Part shown: piece by piece, positions 8,212 through 16,787 of the stretch
Layout of the letters: every line of letters starts with the position of its first letter
Numbering within the stretch: the first letter of the stretch is position 1
From: Rhodoferax lacus
GTDB taxonomy: Bacteria > Pseudomonadota > Gammaproteobacteria > Burkholderiales > Burkholderiaceae_C
Length of the DNA: 64,000 nucleotides
Direction: 5' to 3'
Assembly: GCF_003415675.1 (NCBI RefSeq)
Contig: NZ_QFZK01000006.1
Span: forward strand, 124,001 to 188,000
Notes under the pieces: generated by a model
What the model was told of the DNA's origin: nothing
Seen by the model: the letters and a program-made list of their open reading frames with translations, nothing else
Database searches by the model: none
Made by a program: the position numbers and the translations under genes

Positions 8212-10619
8212 GCCATGCAGTAGCCGCCAATGCCCACCCGGTCATCCGGGACCTGGCGGATTTTGACCCCCACTCGGGCAGCTGGACAGAGCGCCTGCTG
8301 TTCAACCACCGCTGGGTGTTTGTGACGCTGTGCCTGTTGCTCACACTGGCGCTGGGCTACCAGGCCACCCGGCTGAACCTGGGCGCCAGCTTTGAGAAGA
8401 TGATTCCGACCAATCACCCCTATATCGCGAACTACCTCGCGAACAAGGCGGACATGGCGGGCCAGGGCAATGTGCTGCGCATTGCGGTGGAAAGCACCAC
8501 GGGCAGCATCTTTGATGCGGAGTATCTGGAGACACTGCGCAAGCTCAATGACGACGCGTTTTTGCTGCCGGGCGTGGACCGGCCCTTCATGAAGTCCTTG
8601 TGGACGCCGTCCACACGCTGGCTGGGTGTCACGGAAGAAGGGCTGGACGGCGGCCAGGTGATTGACGACAGCTACGACGGCACGCCGCAGGCCATGCAAA
8701 AGCTGCGCGCCAACGTCGAGCGTTCCGGAGAAATCGGCAGCCTGGTGGCCGCCAACTTCCAGTCCAGCATCGTGCTCGTCCCTCTGATGGAAAAAACCGA
8801 TGCTTCCGGCAAACGGCTGGACTACAGGGAGCTGGGCAATCGCCTGGACGCATTGCGCGCCAAGTACGAAACGCCTGCCATCCGCGTGCACATTACCGGC
8901 TTTGCCAAGATTGTGGGAGACCTCATCAACGGCCTGCAGCAAGTGCTGTTCTTCTTCTCCCTGGCCATTGCCATCTGCACCGCCATCCTGTACTGGTACA
9001 CGCGCTGCTGGCGCAGCACGCTGCTGGTGGTCGCGTGTTCGGTCGTGGCGGTCATCTGGCTGCTTGGCATTTTGCCCAGCATTGGCTATGAGCTGGACCC
9101 CTATTCCATCCTCGTGCCCTTTCTGGTGTTTGCCATTGGCATGAGCCATGGAGCGCAAAAGATGAACGGCATCATGCAGGATATCGGACGCGGCACGCAC
9201 AAGCTGGTGGCAGCGCGCTACACCTTTCGCCGCCTGATTCTGGCGGGCCTCACCGCCCTGCTGGCCGACGCGGTGGGCTTTCTGGTGCTCATGGTGATTG
9301 ACATTCGCGTCATCCAGGACCTGGCCGTCACCGCCAGCATTGGCATGGCCGCACTGATCTTTACCAACCTGGTTCTGCTGCCCATGCTGCTGTCCTTCAC
9401 GGGCGTCAGCGCGCGGGCGGCACAGCGCAGCCTGCAGGCCGAGGCGGCCGAAGGGGGTGATGCCCCGGAGAAACACAAATTGTGGGCCCTGCTCGACCAC
9501 TTCACCCAGCGTACATGGGCTGGCGTGGCCCTGGCGGCTGCGCTGCTGTTGGGCCTGGGCGGCTTTGCGGTCAGCACGCAGTTGAAGATCGGCGACCTCG
9601 ACCCCGGAGCGGCCGAGCTGCGCCAAGACTCGCGCTACAACCTCGACAACGCCTTCATGAGCCGCAATTACGCGGCCAGCAGCGACATCTTCGTGGCCAT
9701 GGTCAAGACCGCGCCCACGCAGTGCTCCACCTACGAAAATCTGGTCAAGGTTGACGCGCTGGAGTGGGAACTGCAGCAGCTCCCCGGTGTGGAGTCCACC
9801 AGCTCGCTGGCCGCGGTGGCCAAACGCACGGCCGTGGGCATGAACGAAGGCAGCCTGTTGTGGTTTGAAATTCCGCGCGCACAGGCCATGATCAACTCCA
9901 TCGTGACCCGCGCCCCGCGCGAGATGTTCAACCAGAACTGCGATCTGCTGTCTGTCTATGTGTACCTCAAAGACCACAAGGCCGACACGCTTGACGCCGT
10001 GGTGCGGACCATCGATGCCTTTGCGGCCCGCAACGACAGCGCCGAGGTGAAGTTCCTGCAGGCCGCAGGCAACTCCGGCATTGAAGCGGCCACCAACATC
10101 GTGGTCAAAAAGGCCAACACCCAGATGCTGCTGCTGGTGTATGCGGCAGTCATCGTGCTGGCCTTCATCACCTTCAAATCCTGGCAAGCCGTGATTTGTG
10201 CCGTCTTGCCGCTGATGCTGACTTCGGTGTTGTGCGAGGCCCTGATGGTGGCATTGGGCATCGGAGTGAAGGTGGCCACCCTGCCGGTGATTGCGCTGGG
10301 CGTGGGTATCGGAGTGGACTATGCGCTGTACATGCTCACCGTCACCCTGGCGCTGCTGCGTGAGGGTGCGAGCCTGTCGCGTGCCTACTACCAGGCCCTG
10401 CTGTTCACCGGGCGCGTGGTGGTCCTGACCGGCGTGACGCTGGGTCTGGCTGTGGCCACCTGGTTCTTCTCGCCCATCAAGTTCCAGGCCGATATGGGCA
10501 TTTTGCTGGCCTTCATGTTCCTGTGGAACATGCTGGGCGCGCTGATTCTGCTGCCGGCATTGGCCTGCTTCCTGTTGCCCGCCAGGCTTTTTCGACAGCC
10601 TTCACAACCGGCCCCTTAA
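8208..10619 (+). CDS. MMPL-type RND transporter
   Basis: Protein of 803 residues with the RND/MMPL layout. There is a first membrane span around residues 28-50 and a large periplasmic loop. A block of membrane helices contains FAIGMSHGAQKMN, followed by a repeat of the whole arrangement with GVGIGVDYALYMLT. It belongs to the hydrophobe-exporter branch associated with DUF1302/DUF1329, not to the AcrB or heavy-metal branches. It overlaps the upstream propeller gene by ATGA. Together with its neighbours it likely moves a lipophilic aromatic or its metabolite across the envelope; the direction and cargo are not visible in the sequence. Confidence 0.9.
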   Translation: MSHAVAANAHPVIRDLADFDPHSGSWTERLLFNHRWVFVTLCLLLTLALGYQATRLNLGASFEKMIPTNHPYIANYLANKADMAGQGNVLRIAVESTTGSIFDAEYLETLRKLNDDAFLLPGVDRPFMKSLWTPSTRWLGVTEEGLDGGQVIDDSYDGTPQAMQKLRANVERSGEIGSLVAANFQSSIVLVPLMEKTDASGKRLDYRELGNRLDALRAKYETPAIRVHITGFAKIVGDLINGLQQVLFFFSLAIAICTAILYWYTRCWRSTLLVVACSVVAVIWLLGILPSIGYELDPYSILVPFLVFAIGMSHGAQKMNGIMQDIGRGTHKLVAARYTFRRLILAGLTALLADAVGFLVLMVIDIRVIQDLAVTASIGMAALIFTNLVLLPMLLSFTGVSARAAQRSLQAEAAEGGDAPEKHKLWALLDHFTQRTWAGVALAAALLLGLGGFAVSTQLKIGDLDPGAAELRQDSRYNLDNAFMSRNYAASSDIFVAMVKTAPTQCSTYENLVKVDALEWELQQLPGVESTSSLAAVAKRTAVGMNEGSLLWFEIPRAQAMINSIVTRAPREMFNQNCDLLSVYVYLKDHKADTLDAVVRTIDAFAARNDSAEVKFLQAAGNSGIEAATNIVVKKANTQMLLLVYAAVIVLAFITFKSWQAVICAVLPLMLTSVLCEALMVALGIGVKVATLPVIALGVGIGVDYALYMLTVTLALLREGASLSRAYYQALLFTGRVVVLTGVTLGLAVATWFFSPIKFQADMGILLAFMFLWNMLGALILLPALACFLLPARLFRQPSQPAP

Positions 10620-10645
10620 AGCCCCCACCACTTTGGAGAATCACC

Positions 10646-11722
10646 ATGAACAAAAGAAACTTTATGCAAACGGCATTGGCCGCTGCGTCCACCCTGGGCG
10701 TCAACGCCATTGCGCAAGAAAAGGCCCCCAAGCTGGCCTGCCAGTGCGGGCTGGTGGATGTGCACAGCCACTTTCTGACGCCGGTCTATTACCAGGCACT
10801 GGCAGACGCCAAGCTCATCAACCCGGACGGTGGCTTTCCGGTGCATCCCTGGTCAGAGACCCTGACGCTGGCGCACATGGACAAGCACAACATTGAAACC
10901 TCCATCCTTTCGGTCTCTACACCCAGTGTGGGCTTCCTGAAAGAGCCGCAGGAACGCCAGAAGCTCGCACGCAACATCAATGACTTTGCGGGTGATCTGG
11001 TGCGGCGCCAGCCGCGCCGCCTGGGTGCCTTTGCCACGCTGCCGCTACCCGATATGCCGGCCGCGCTGGAGGAACTGGCCTACGCGCTGGACTACCTCAA
11101 GCTGGACGGCATCGTGCTGGAGACCAATGTGCACGGCATCTACCTCGGCGACCCGCGCCTGGACCCCCTGTTTGCAGAGCTCAACCGGCGCAAGGCCAAA
11201 GTGCTGCTGCACCCCACGGCACCGGAATGCATTGAGTCGCTGGGGCTGGGGCGGCCGGCGCCGATTCTGGAGTTCCCGCTGGATACCACCCGCACCGTTA
11301 CCGATCTGATTTTTGCCGGCACCCTGGTCCGCTACCCGGATATCCGGATGATCATTCCGCATGCCGGCGGTGCACTTACCGCGCTGGCCCACCGCCTGGC
11401 CTCGTTTTCCACACTGCCCTTTCTCAAGCAAAAGCCCGCAGGCGGTGCTGCCGAAGTGCGCAAGGTGCTGGCCTCGCTCTACTACGACCTGGCCGGCTCT
11501 GCCACCGAGGGCACCGTGCAAAGCCTGCGCCAGCTCACCACGCTCAGTCATGTGCTGTTTGGCAGTGACTACCCCTACACCCCGGCCGCAGGCATTGCAG
11601 CCAACGTAGAAGGCTTTCGCAATCTGCAAGCCGTGAGCGACAAGGAGCACGAGGACATGGCGCGCAACAATGCCCTGGGCCTGTTCACGCGCCTGGCGTC
11701 CAACGCAGCCGCAAGCCAATAG
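10646..11722 (+). CDS. Exported ACMSD-family amidohydrolase/decarboxylase
   Basis: Protein of 358 residues of the Amidohydro_2 family, which includes aminocarboxymuconate-semialdehyde decarboxylase, gamma-resorcylate decarboxylase and 4-oxalomesaconate hydratase. Expected metal-site residues are present: H40 and H42 in DVHSHF, H189 in LLHP, H239 in IIPHAGG and D308 in FGSDYPY. ATG 10646 has GGAGA six bases upstream. The first 24 residues (MNKRNFMQTALAAASTLG, then AIAQE) look like an export signal with a Tat-like KR pair. That is unusual, because characterised relatives are cytoplasmic. It is the last gene of the rightward arm. Decarboxylation or hydration of a ring-cleavage or carboxylated phenolic intermediate is plausible. 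Confidence 0.82.
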   Translation: MNKRNFMQTALAAASTLGVNAIAQEKAPKLACQCGLVDVHSHFLTPVYYQALADAKLINPDGGFPVHPWSETLTLAHMDKHNIETSILSVSTPSVGFLKEPQERQKLARNINDFAGDLVRRQPRRLGAFATLPLPDMPAALEELAYALDYLKLDGIVLETNVHGIYLGDPRLDPLFAELNRRKAKVLLHPTAPECIESLGLGRPAPILEFPLDTTRTVTDLIFAGTLVRYPDIRMIIPHAGGALTALAHRLASFSTLPFLKQKPAGGAAEVRKVLASLYYDLAGSATEGTVQSLRQLTTLSHVLFGSDYPYTPAAGIAANVEGFRNLQAVSDKEHEDMARNNALGLFTRLASNAAASQ

Positions 11723-11744
11723 GGCCGCCTGCACCTTGGGGGCC

Positions 11745-12425
11745 TCAGGCGCCCAGGGTGGTCAACAGGTCACTGGCCACTGGACGCAGGCGCTTGCTGG
11801 CTTTGTGCTCGGTGACCGTGCCGATATTCACAAAGCACACGGCCGACTCATTTGCCGCCAGCCCAAACAGCGCGCGCAGGTGCGCAGAGTGCATGGCCTG
11901 GCCGCTGGTCAGGCCGCTGCCAAAACCCATGGCGGTGGCGCCCAGCAGAACGTTCTGGATGGCCGCACCCAATGACACCAGCTGCTCCCCCTCGGGGATG
12001 CCGCTGCTGGCATCGGCAGCACAGGCCACGGCCAGCAACAACAAAGGGGCACGGTGTGCCTTCTCTGCTGCGGACTCCAGTTGCTCTGGAGTGGCGCCCG
12101 GGTCCCGCGCGAGCAGGGCGTTGACAAAGGCGTCCCCCAGGCGGTGGCGCTGCTCCTGGGGTACCAGTACAAAACGCCAGGGCAGCAGGTGGCCATGGTC
12201 GGGTGCTGCGGCAGCAAGTGACAACAAGTCGTCAAGCTGCTGTGCCGTCGGGCCCGGCGCCACCAGCCGCCTGGGCGACACGTTGGCGCGCCCCGCAACC
12301 GTGGCATGCACCGCTTCAAACGCCGACAGCAACTGCAGGGGTTGCGCGGGCGCCGCACGCCATACCTCCGCTGGCGCGCTGCTGGCGCCATCAGAAAACG
12401 ACTGGGAAAGACCAACGCTGCCCAT
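11745..12425 (-). CDS. Nitroreductase family protein (YdjA-like)
   Basis: Protein of 226 residues with a nitroreductase fold: the N-terminal FMN-binding segment AAAAPDHGHLLPWRFVLVP, the central ASLGAAIQNVLLGATAMGFGSG-like helix (LGAAIQNVLLGATAMG) and a C-terminal FVNIGTVTE strand. The PDHGHLLPWRF form points to the small YdjA-like subgroup. ATG 12425 follows the dioxygenase stop by five bases, so it is the last gene of the leftward operon. Such enzymes use NAD(P)H and FMN to reduce nitro groups, quinones or enones. Quinone or enone reduction would fit a polyphenol pathway, but the substrate is unknown. Its stop is 22 bases from the convergent amidohydrolase stop. Confidence 0.82.
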   Translation of the reverse strand: MGSVGLSQSFSDGASSAPAEVWRAAPAQPLQLLSAFEAVHATVAGRANVSPRRLVAPGPTAQQLDDLLSLAAAAPDHGHLLPWRFVLVPQEQRHRLGDAFVNALLARDPGATPEQLESAAEKAHRAPLLLLAVACAADASSGIPEGEQLVSLGAAIQNVLLGATAMGFGSGLTSGQAMHSAHLRALFGLAANESAVCFVNIGTVTEHKASKRLRPVASDLLTTLGA

Positions 12426-12430
12426 GGTGC

Positions 12431-13366
12431 TTACAGCTCCCCGTTCACAGCAAACTCTTCGGGCAAGTCCGGCCCCCACAGGTAGAGCGAGTCCTCATCG
12501 GCAAAGTTGGCCATGGTCCAGGCTGTGCCCTTCTCGATGTAGTCAATGTGCGCGCTGGCCTCCCACCACTGGCCAAATGTGTCTTTGGCGTAGTTGAAAT
12601 AGTTGGAGCCCAGCACATGGCGGCCCGGGCCCCAGTGGCGCGTGTAGCCTGCGGCGCGCAGCTGGGTGTTGGTGCGTCCACAGTCTTCCACACTGGGCAC
12701 ATCCCAGGAGCTGTGGTGCAGGCCGGGCCCGCCGCCCGACAGAAAGGCCAGCAGGTGGTGGTCCGAGCCATGGCGGCCGTAGGTGAAGGCAATGATCTCG
12801 CCGGAGCGGTCGGCCAGGCGCACGCCGAGCGCGCGGATATGGAAGTCCAGCGAGCGGGTCACATTGGAGGTGAACAGGGCCATGTGCGACATGCGCGTGG
12901 GTTGTGCCCGCGGCGCCTTGGAGCGGGCCGGTGCGCCGCGCACATTGCTGGGGATGCTGAGGTCGGGCAAGGCGGTCTTGTGGTCGGGCTGCGTCTTGGC
13001 GCCTACCTTCACCTGGAACAGAATGCCGTCCGGATCGCGGAACCAGAAGCCTTGGTTCTCACCTGCAGGATGCGGCGCCTCGAACGCACCGCCCGCATCC
13101 GCCACCTGCTGGCGTATGCCCGCCAGGTCCTCTGCATAGCAGGCCATGGAGACATAGGCCAGCTTCTTTTTGGCACCCGCCAGAATCTGGCCCCACACAT
13201 GGTGGTTGCCGGCAGTACGCAGCAGCAGCCGGTCGGCCTGCACGTCCACGTCCAGGCCAAAGGCGGTGAGGAACTTTGCCTCTTCCACCAGGTCTGGCAC
13301 CTCCAGCGTGAAATGGTCGATGGAATGCACGCCCAGCGCTGCTTCCGTAAAGTCAATCTTGCTCAT
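12431..13366 (-). CDS. Extradiol (meta-cleaving) ring dioxygenase, type I vicinal-oxygen-chelate family
   Basis: Protein of 311 residues with two glyoxalase-like modules, as in catechol 2,3-dioxygenase and 2,3-dihydroxybiphenyl dioxygenase. The Fe(II) ligands are visible in the C-terminal module: H161 (MSHMALF), H217 or H218 (GLHHSSWDV) and E269 (WWEASAHIDYI). The signature GPGRH, then SNYFNY, supplies the conserved second-sphere histidine. It opens an aromatic ring next to vicinal hydroxyls using O2 in the cytoplasm. It sits between the importer genes and the nitroreductase in one operon with a transhydroxylase-like enzyme, so a trihydroxybenzene such as pyrogallol or hydroxyhydroquinone is a reasonable candidate substrate. 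Confidence 0.9.
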   Translation of the reverse strand: MSKIDFTEAALGVHSIDHFTLEVPDLVEEAKFLTAFGLDVDVQADRLLLRTAGNHHVWGQILAGAKKKLAYVSMACYAEDLAGIRQQVADAGGAFEAPHPAGENQGFWFRDPDGILFQVKVGAKTQPDHKTALPDLSIPSNVRGAPARSKAPRAQPTRMSHMALFTSNVTRSLDFHIRALGVRLADRSGEIIAFTYGRHGSDHHLLAFLSGGGPGLHHSSWDVPSVEDCGRTNTQLRAAGYTRHWGPGRHVLGSNYFNYAKDTFGQWWEASAHIDYIEKGTAWTMANFADEDSLYLWGPDLPEEFAVNGEL

Positions 13367-13410
13367 GTCTACTCCTCAGTTTGAAAATGAAAGTGAATGC
13401 CCCCAATGCC

Positions 13411-14406
13411 CTAGCGGCCCAGCAGGCGCCTGCGCATGGGCAGCAGCTCCACACCGGTCTTCTTGTGAATCAGCCCCCAGAGGCCTTGCGGTGCAAACAC
13501 CATCACCAGCACCGCCATCGCACCCATGGCCATCCAGTACCAGCTGCCGTAGTCGGCCAACAACCAGCGCAGGCCAAAGAACAGGGCCACGCCCACCATG
13601 GGGCCTTCGATCGTTCCGATGCCGCCTATCACCACGATGAAAATGGCGGCCACCGCCCAGTTCAGATCGAAGGCCGAGGTGGGTGCAATGCGCAGGGTGT
13701 TGAGGTAGTACAGGGCGCCCACCAGGCCGGTGCCAAAGGCGGACATCCCATACACGCGCCACTTCAGGCCCGCCACATCCACGCCCTGGCTCTCAGCCGC
13801 CGTCTCGCTGTCACGCACGGCCGTGAGTGCCAGGCCAAAGCGCGAGCGCAGCAACAGGTTGATGGACACCGAGGCCGCAATCAGCAGGGCACAGGCGATC
13901 CAGAAGGTGCCACTCTCGCGGAACTCTTTGGGCATGCGCGCCATCACCGTGAGGCTCTGGCCCGAGCCGCCGCCAATCAGGGAGATGTTGGACATGACGA
14001 TGCGGATCACCTCGGACAGCACCCAGGTGCCCACCGCAAAGTAACCCGCCCGCAGGCGGAACATCAGCTTGGCCGTGAGGGCCGCCACCAGCGCCGCCAG
14101 CACGCCGCCCAGCGGCACGGCCCAGAACGGGTGCACGCCCATGTGCTGGGCAAAGATAAACAGGCCATAGCCCCCCAGGCCAACAAAGGCCTGCTGCCCC
14201 ACCGAGATCAGGCCGCCGTAACCGGCCAGCAAATTCCACATCTGGGCCAGCACCAGGAAGCACATCACCTCCACGCCCCAGCGCATCAGGCTGGCTTCGG
14301 CCCAGAAGGGCACGGACACCAGCACACAGGCCCCCAGTACGGCAGCCCAGACGGCGGTGCGGCTGAGCGCGGTGCTGCGCTCCACAACATATTTCGAAGC
14401 GCTCAT
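13411..14406 (-). CDS. livM: Liv-type ABC transporter permease (LivM family)
   Basis: Protein of 331 residues with about nine or ten membrane spans and the BPD_transp_2 permease signature (GYGGLISVGQQAFVGLGGYG near the N-terminal third, VVIGGIGTIEGPMVGVALF near the end). It is one of two membrane subunits of a hydrophobic-amino-acid-type (HAAT) importer. Its ATG overlaps the stop of the LivH-type gene by ATGA. In this operon the importer is more likely to carry an aromatic acid or phenol than a branched-chain amino acid, which is inference from the surrounding catabolic genes. Confidence 0.92.
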   Translation of the reverse strand: MSASKYVVERSTALSRTAVWAAVLGACVLVSVPFWAEASLMRWGVEVMCFLVLAQMWNLLAGYGGLISVGQQAFVGLGGYGLFIFAQHMGVHPFWAVPLGGVLAALVAALTAKLMFRLRAGYFAVGTWVLSEVIRIVMSNISLIGGGSGQSLTVMARMPKEFRESGTFWIACALLIAASVSINLLLRSRFGLALTAVRDSETAAESQGVDVAGLKWRVYGMSAFGTGLVGALYYLNTLRIAPTSAFDLNWAVAAIFIVVIGGIGTIEGPMVGVALFFGLRWLLADYGSWYWMAMGAMAVLVMVFAPQGLWGLIHKKTGVELLPMRRRLLGR

Positions 14407-15269
14407 TTCGTCCTCGCAAACAAACCGGTGGGTTTAAAGATCAGCACGGCCAGAAACACCAGGTGCCCGAACAGCACGCCAAAACCGGCATTCACCTCGG
14501 CCCCTATGGCCTGTGCAATGCCCAGGATCACCGCCCCGGCAAAGGTGCCCCACAGGGAGCCCATGCCGCCAATCACCACCGCCTCAAAGGCATACAGCAG
14601 CGAGGCCGGGCCAGAGGCCGGGGTGAAGGTGGTGCGTGCACCCGACAACACGCCGCCCACGGCCACCAGGGCAAACGACAGGCCCATGGCCATGGCGTAC
14701 ACATGTTTGGCGCGTATGCCCATCAGGCCGGCCGTAGCCGGGTCGTCCGACGTGGCCCGCAGCGACATGCCCACCGACGTTTTGGTGAACAGCAGGCTGA
14801 TGCCCCAGGTCAGCAGCAGCGAGACCAGAAACACGAGCAGCGGAAACAGGCCGATGGTGATGCCGCCGCCCAGCGCTAGGCTGGCCGTGGACAGCTCGCC
14901 CACCTGCAGCGCCTGCGAGTCGGCGGTGAACACTTCCAGCAGCCCGTTCTGGATCAGGATGGACAGGCCAAAGGTCACCAGCAGCGGCGGCAGGATGTCC
15001 GGGCCGATGGTGCGGTTGAGCAGCACGCGCTGCAGCAGGTAGCCAATGCCAAACATGACGATGGCCACCGGCAGGATGAGCACAAACGGGTGCACGCCCA
15101 GCATGCTGATGGGGATGAGTGCCAGGTAGGCCGACAGCACAATGAAATCGCCGTGCGCGATATTGACCACGCGCATCACGCCGTAGGTGATGGACAGGCC
15201 AATCGCAAACAGCGCGTACAGGCCGCCGAGCAGGCTGCCCTGAATGATGGTGCCAATCCAGTCGCTCAT
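14403..15269 (-). CDS. livH: Liv-type ABC transporter permease (LivH family)
   Basis: Protein of 288 residues. It starts at the MSDWIGTIIQGSLLGGLYAL methionine, not at the far longer open frame upstream, because that start overlaps the LivF-type stop by four bases. It shows the LivH pattern GLSITYGVMRVVNIAHGDF and VVIGGMGSLWGTFAGAVILG, with about eight membrane spans. It pairs with the LivM-type subunit to form the transmembrane channel. Confidence 0.92.
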   Translation of the reverse strand: MSDWIGTIIQGSLLGGLYALFAIGLSITYGVMRVVNIAHGDFIVLSAYLALIPISMLGVHPFVLILPVAIVMFGIGYLLQRVLLNRTIGPDILPPLLVTFGLSILIQNGLLEVFTADSQALQVGELSTASLALGGGITIGLFPLLVFLVSLLLTWGISLLFTKTSVGMSLRATSDDPATAGLMGIRAKHVYAMAMGLSFALVAVGGVLSGARTTFTPASGPASLLYAFEAVVIGGMGSLWGTFAGAVILGIAQAIGAEVNAGFGVLFGHLVFLAVLIFKPTGLFARTK

Positions 15270-15991
15270 GTGTTCACCACTTCCTTGTCTTCCAGGCCGA
15301 AATAGGCGGCCGAGATTTGTTGTTTGCTTACCGCGTCGGATGCACCGTGCAGCGACACGCGGCCGTGCATCAGGCAGTACACGTGCTTGGCCGAGCGCAC
15401 GGCGGTATCGATGTCCTGCTCCACGATGACCACCGACAGGCCTTCTGCGCGTATGGAGGGCAGTGCGGCATAGATGTCCTGAATCACCGCAGGCGACAGG
15501 CCCAGCGAGATCTCGTCGCACAGCAGCAGCTTGGGGTTGGACATGAGCGCGCGGCCAATGGCCACCATCTGCTGCTGGCCGCCTGAGAGTGAGGTGCCGG
15601 GCAGTGCGCGCTTTTCCTTCAGGATGGGGAACAGCGCAAACACGCGCTCCAGCGTCCACGGGCCCTTGCGCTGGGCAAATGCGCCTATGCGCAGGTTCTC
15701 TTCCACCGAGAGGCTGCGGAACAGCTTGCGGCCTTCGGGCACCATGGCAATGCCGCGGCGCACGATCTCGTGCGAGGGCAGGCCGCCAATGGGCTGGCCG
15801 TCCAGCAGGACGGAATCGGGTGCCACGGAAATCAGGCCGCACAGCGACTTCATCAGCGTGGACTTGCCCGCGCCGTTGGAGCCAATGAGGGCCACGGCAT
15901 CGCCCTCCTGGATGTGCATGTCGATGCCAAAGAGCGCCTGGAAGTCGCCATAGCGGGCTTCGAGCTGGTGGGTGGTAAGCAGGGATTTCAT
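15266..15991 (-). CDS. livF: Liv-type ABC transporter ATPase (LivF family)
   Basis: Protein of 241 residues with a complete nucleotide-binding domain: Walker A GSNGAGKST, signature LSGGQQQ, Walker B LLLCDEISLGLSP and the switch histidine region replaced by VEQD, as is normal for LivF. The MVPEGRKLF motif is characteristic of LivF rather than LivG. It overlaps its neighbours by four bases on both sides, so the four transporter genes are tightly coupled. It energises import at the cytoplasmic face. Confidence 0.93.
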   Translation of the reverse strand: MKSLLTTHQLEARYGDFQALFGIDMHIQEGDAVALIGSNGAGKSTLMKSLCGLISVAPDSVLLDGQPIGGLPSHEIVRRGIAMVPEGRKLFRSLSVEENLRIGAFAQRKGPWTLERVFALFPILKEKRALPGTSLSGGQQQMVAIGRALMSNPKLLLCDEISLGLSPAVIQDIYAALPSIRAEGLSVVIVEQDIDTAVRSAKHVYCLMHGRVSLHGASDAVSKQQISAAYFGLEDKEVVNT

Positions 15992-16716
15992 ACGGCAATG
16001 CCCATGTAGACGCGTTTGACTTCGGCGCTGTCCATCACCTCGCGCGGTGGACCATCGGCCAGCTTCTCGCCGAAGTTGATGACAAACAGGCGCGTGGCCA
16101 CGGCCAGCAGCGCGTGCACCACGTGCTCGATCCAGATGATGGAGATGCCTTGCGCCAGGATGGACTGCACCAGTTCCACCAGTTCATGGGCCTCGTGTTC
16201 GGTCAGGCCCCCGGCAATCTCGTCGAGCAGCAGCAGCTCGGGCTCGGTGGCCAGCGCGCGGGCCAGCTCCAGGCGCTTACGGTCCAAGAGCGTCAGGCCA
16301 CCGGCGAGCTGGTTGGCGCGGCCTATCAGGCCGGTGCGCTCCAGGATGGTGGCGCAGCGGTCATTGGCCTCGCTGGTGCGGGTGTGGTTGCCACCAAACA
16401 TGGCACCCACCATCAGGTTCTCGAACACCGTCATGCCTTCAAACGGCAGGGCGATCTGGTAGCTGCGGCCAATGCCCGCACGGCAGCGTTTGTGCGGCAG
16501 GGTGCGCGTGATGTCCTGGCCCTTGAAGTGCACGCGGCCCGTGTCGGGCAGCACGTCGCCCGAGATCAGGTTGAACAGCGTGGTCTTGCCCGCGCCATTG
16601 GGCCCCAGCACACCCAGCGCCTCGCCCTTGTGGACGGACAGCGTGATGTTCTGCGTCACCTTGAGCGAGCCGAAGTTTTTGGAAATGTTGTCGAGTGTGA
16701 GCAATGGCGTGGACAT
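15988..16716 (-). CDS. livG: Liv-type ABC transporter ATPase (LivG family)
   Basis: Protein of 242 residues with Walker A GPNGAGKTT, signature LTLLDRKRLELARALA (a diverged LSGG region) and Walker B LLLLDEIAGGLTEHE. The diverged signature and the GIGRSYQIALPF segment suit the LivG branch used with aromatic-acid importers. The start MSTPLL at 16716 is preferred because GGAGA lies just upstream; an in-frame ATG at 16737 would add seven residues. It forms the second ATPase of the importer. Confidence 0.9.
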   Translation of the reverse strand: MSTPLLTLDNISKNFGSLKVTQNITLSVHKGEALGVLGPNGAGKTTLFNLISGDVLPDTGRVHFKGQDITRTLPHKRCRAGIGRSYQIALPFEGMTVFENLMVGAMFGGNHTRTSEANDRCATILERTGLIGRANQLAGGLTLLDRKRLELARALATEPELLLLDEIAGGLTEHEAHELVELVQSILAQGISIIWIEHVVHALLAVATRLFVINFGEKLADGPPREVMDSAEVKRVYMGIAV

Positions 16717-16787
16717 GACTTCTCCAGCACCGCACACGCTGCTGGCAGCGTGGCGGTTTGAGGACTGGGGACCAACCCGTTAAAGGG

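Noticed and set aside
5685..10187. Long minus-strand frames (677 and 757 residues) across the DUF1329/propeller/RND genes
   Set aside because: They are antisense to clearly recognised genes and have His/Gln/Gly-rich compositions typical of shadow frames.
12203..15042. Long plus-strand frames opposite the dioxygenase and Liv-type permease genes
   Set aside because: No family resemblance, and the opposite strand encodes proteins with intact catalytic and membrane motifs.
14403..15998. A 531-residue version of the LivH-type permease
   Set aside because: The first ~240 residues are out-of-frame translation of the LivF-type gene; the real start at 15269 overlaps the LivF-type stop by four bases.
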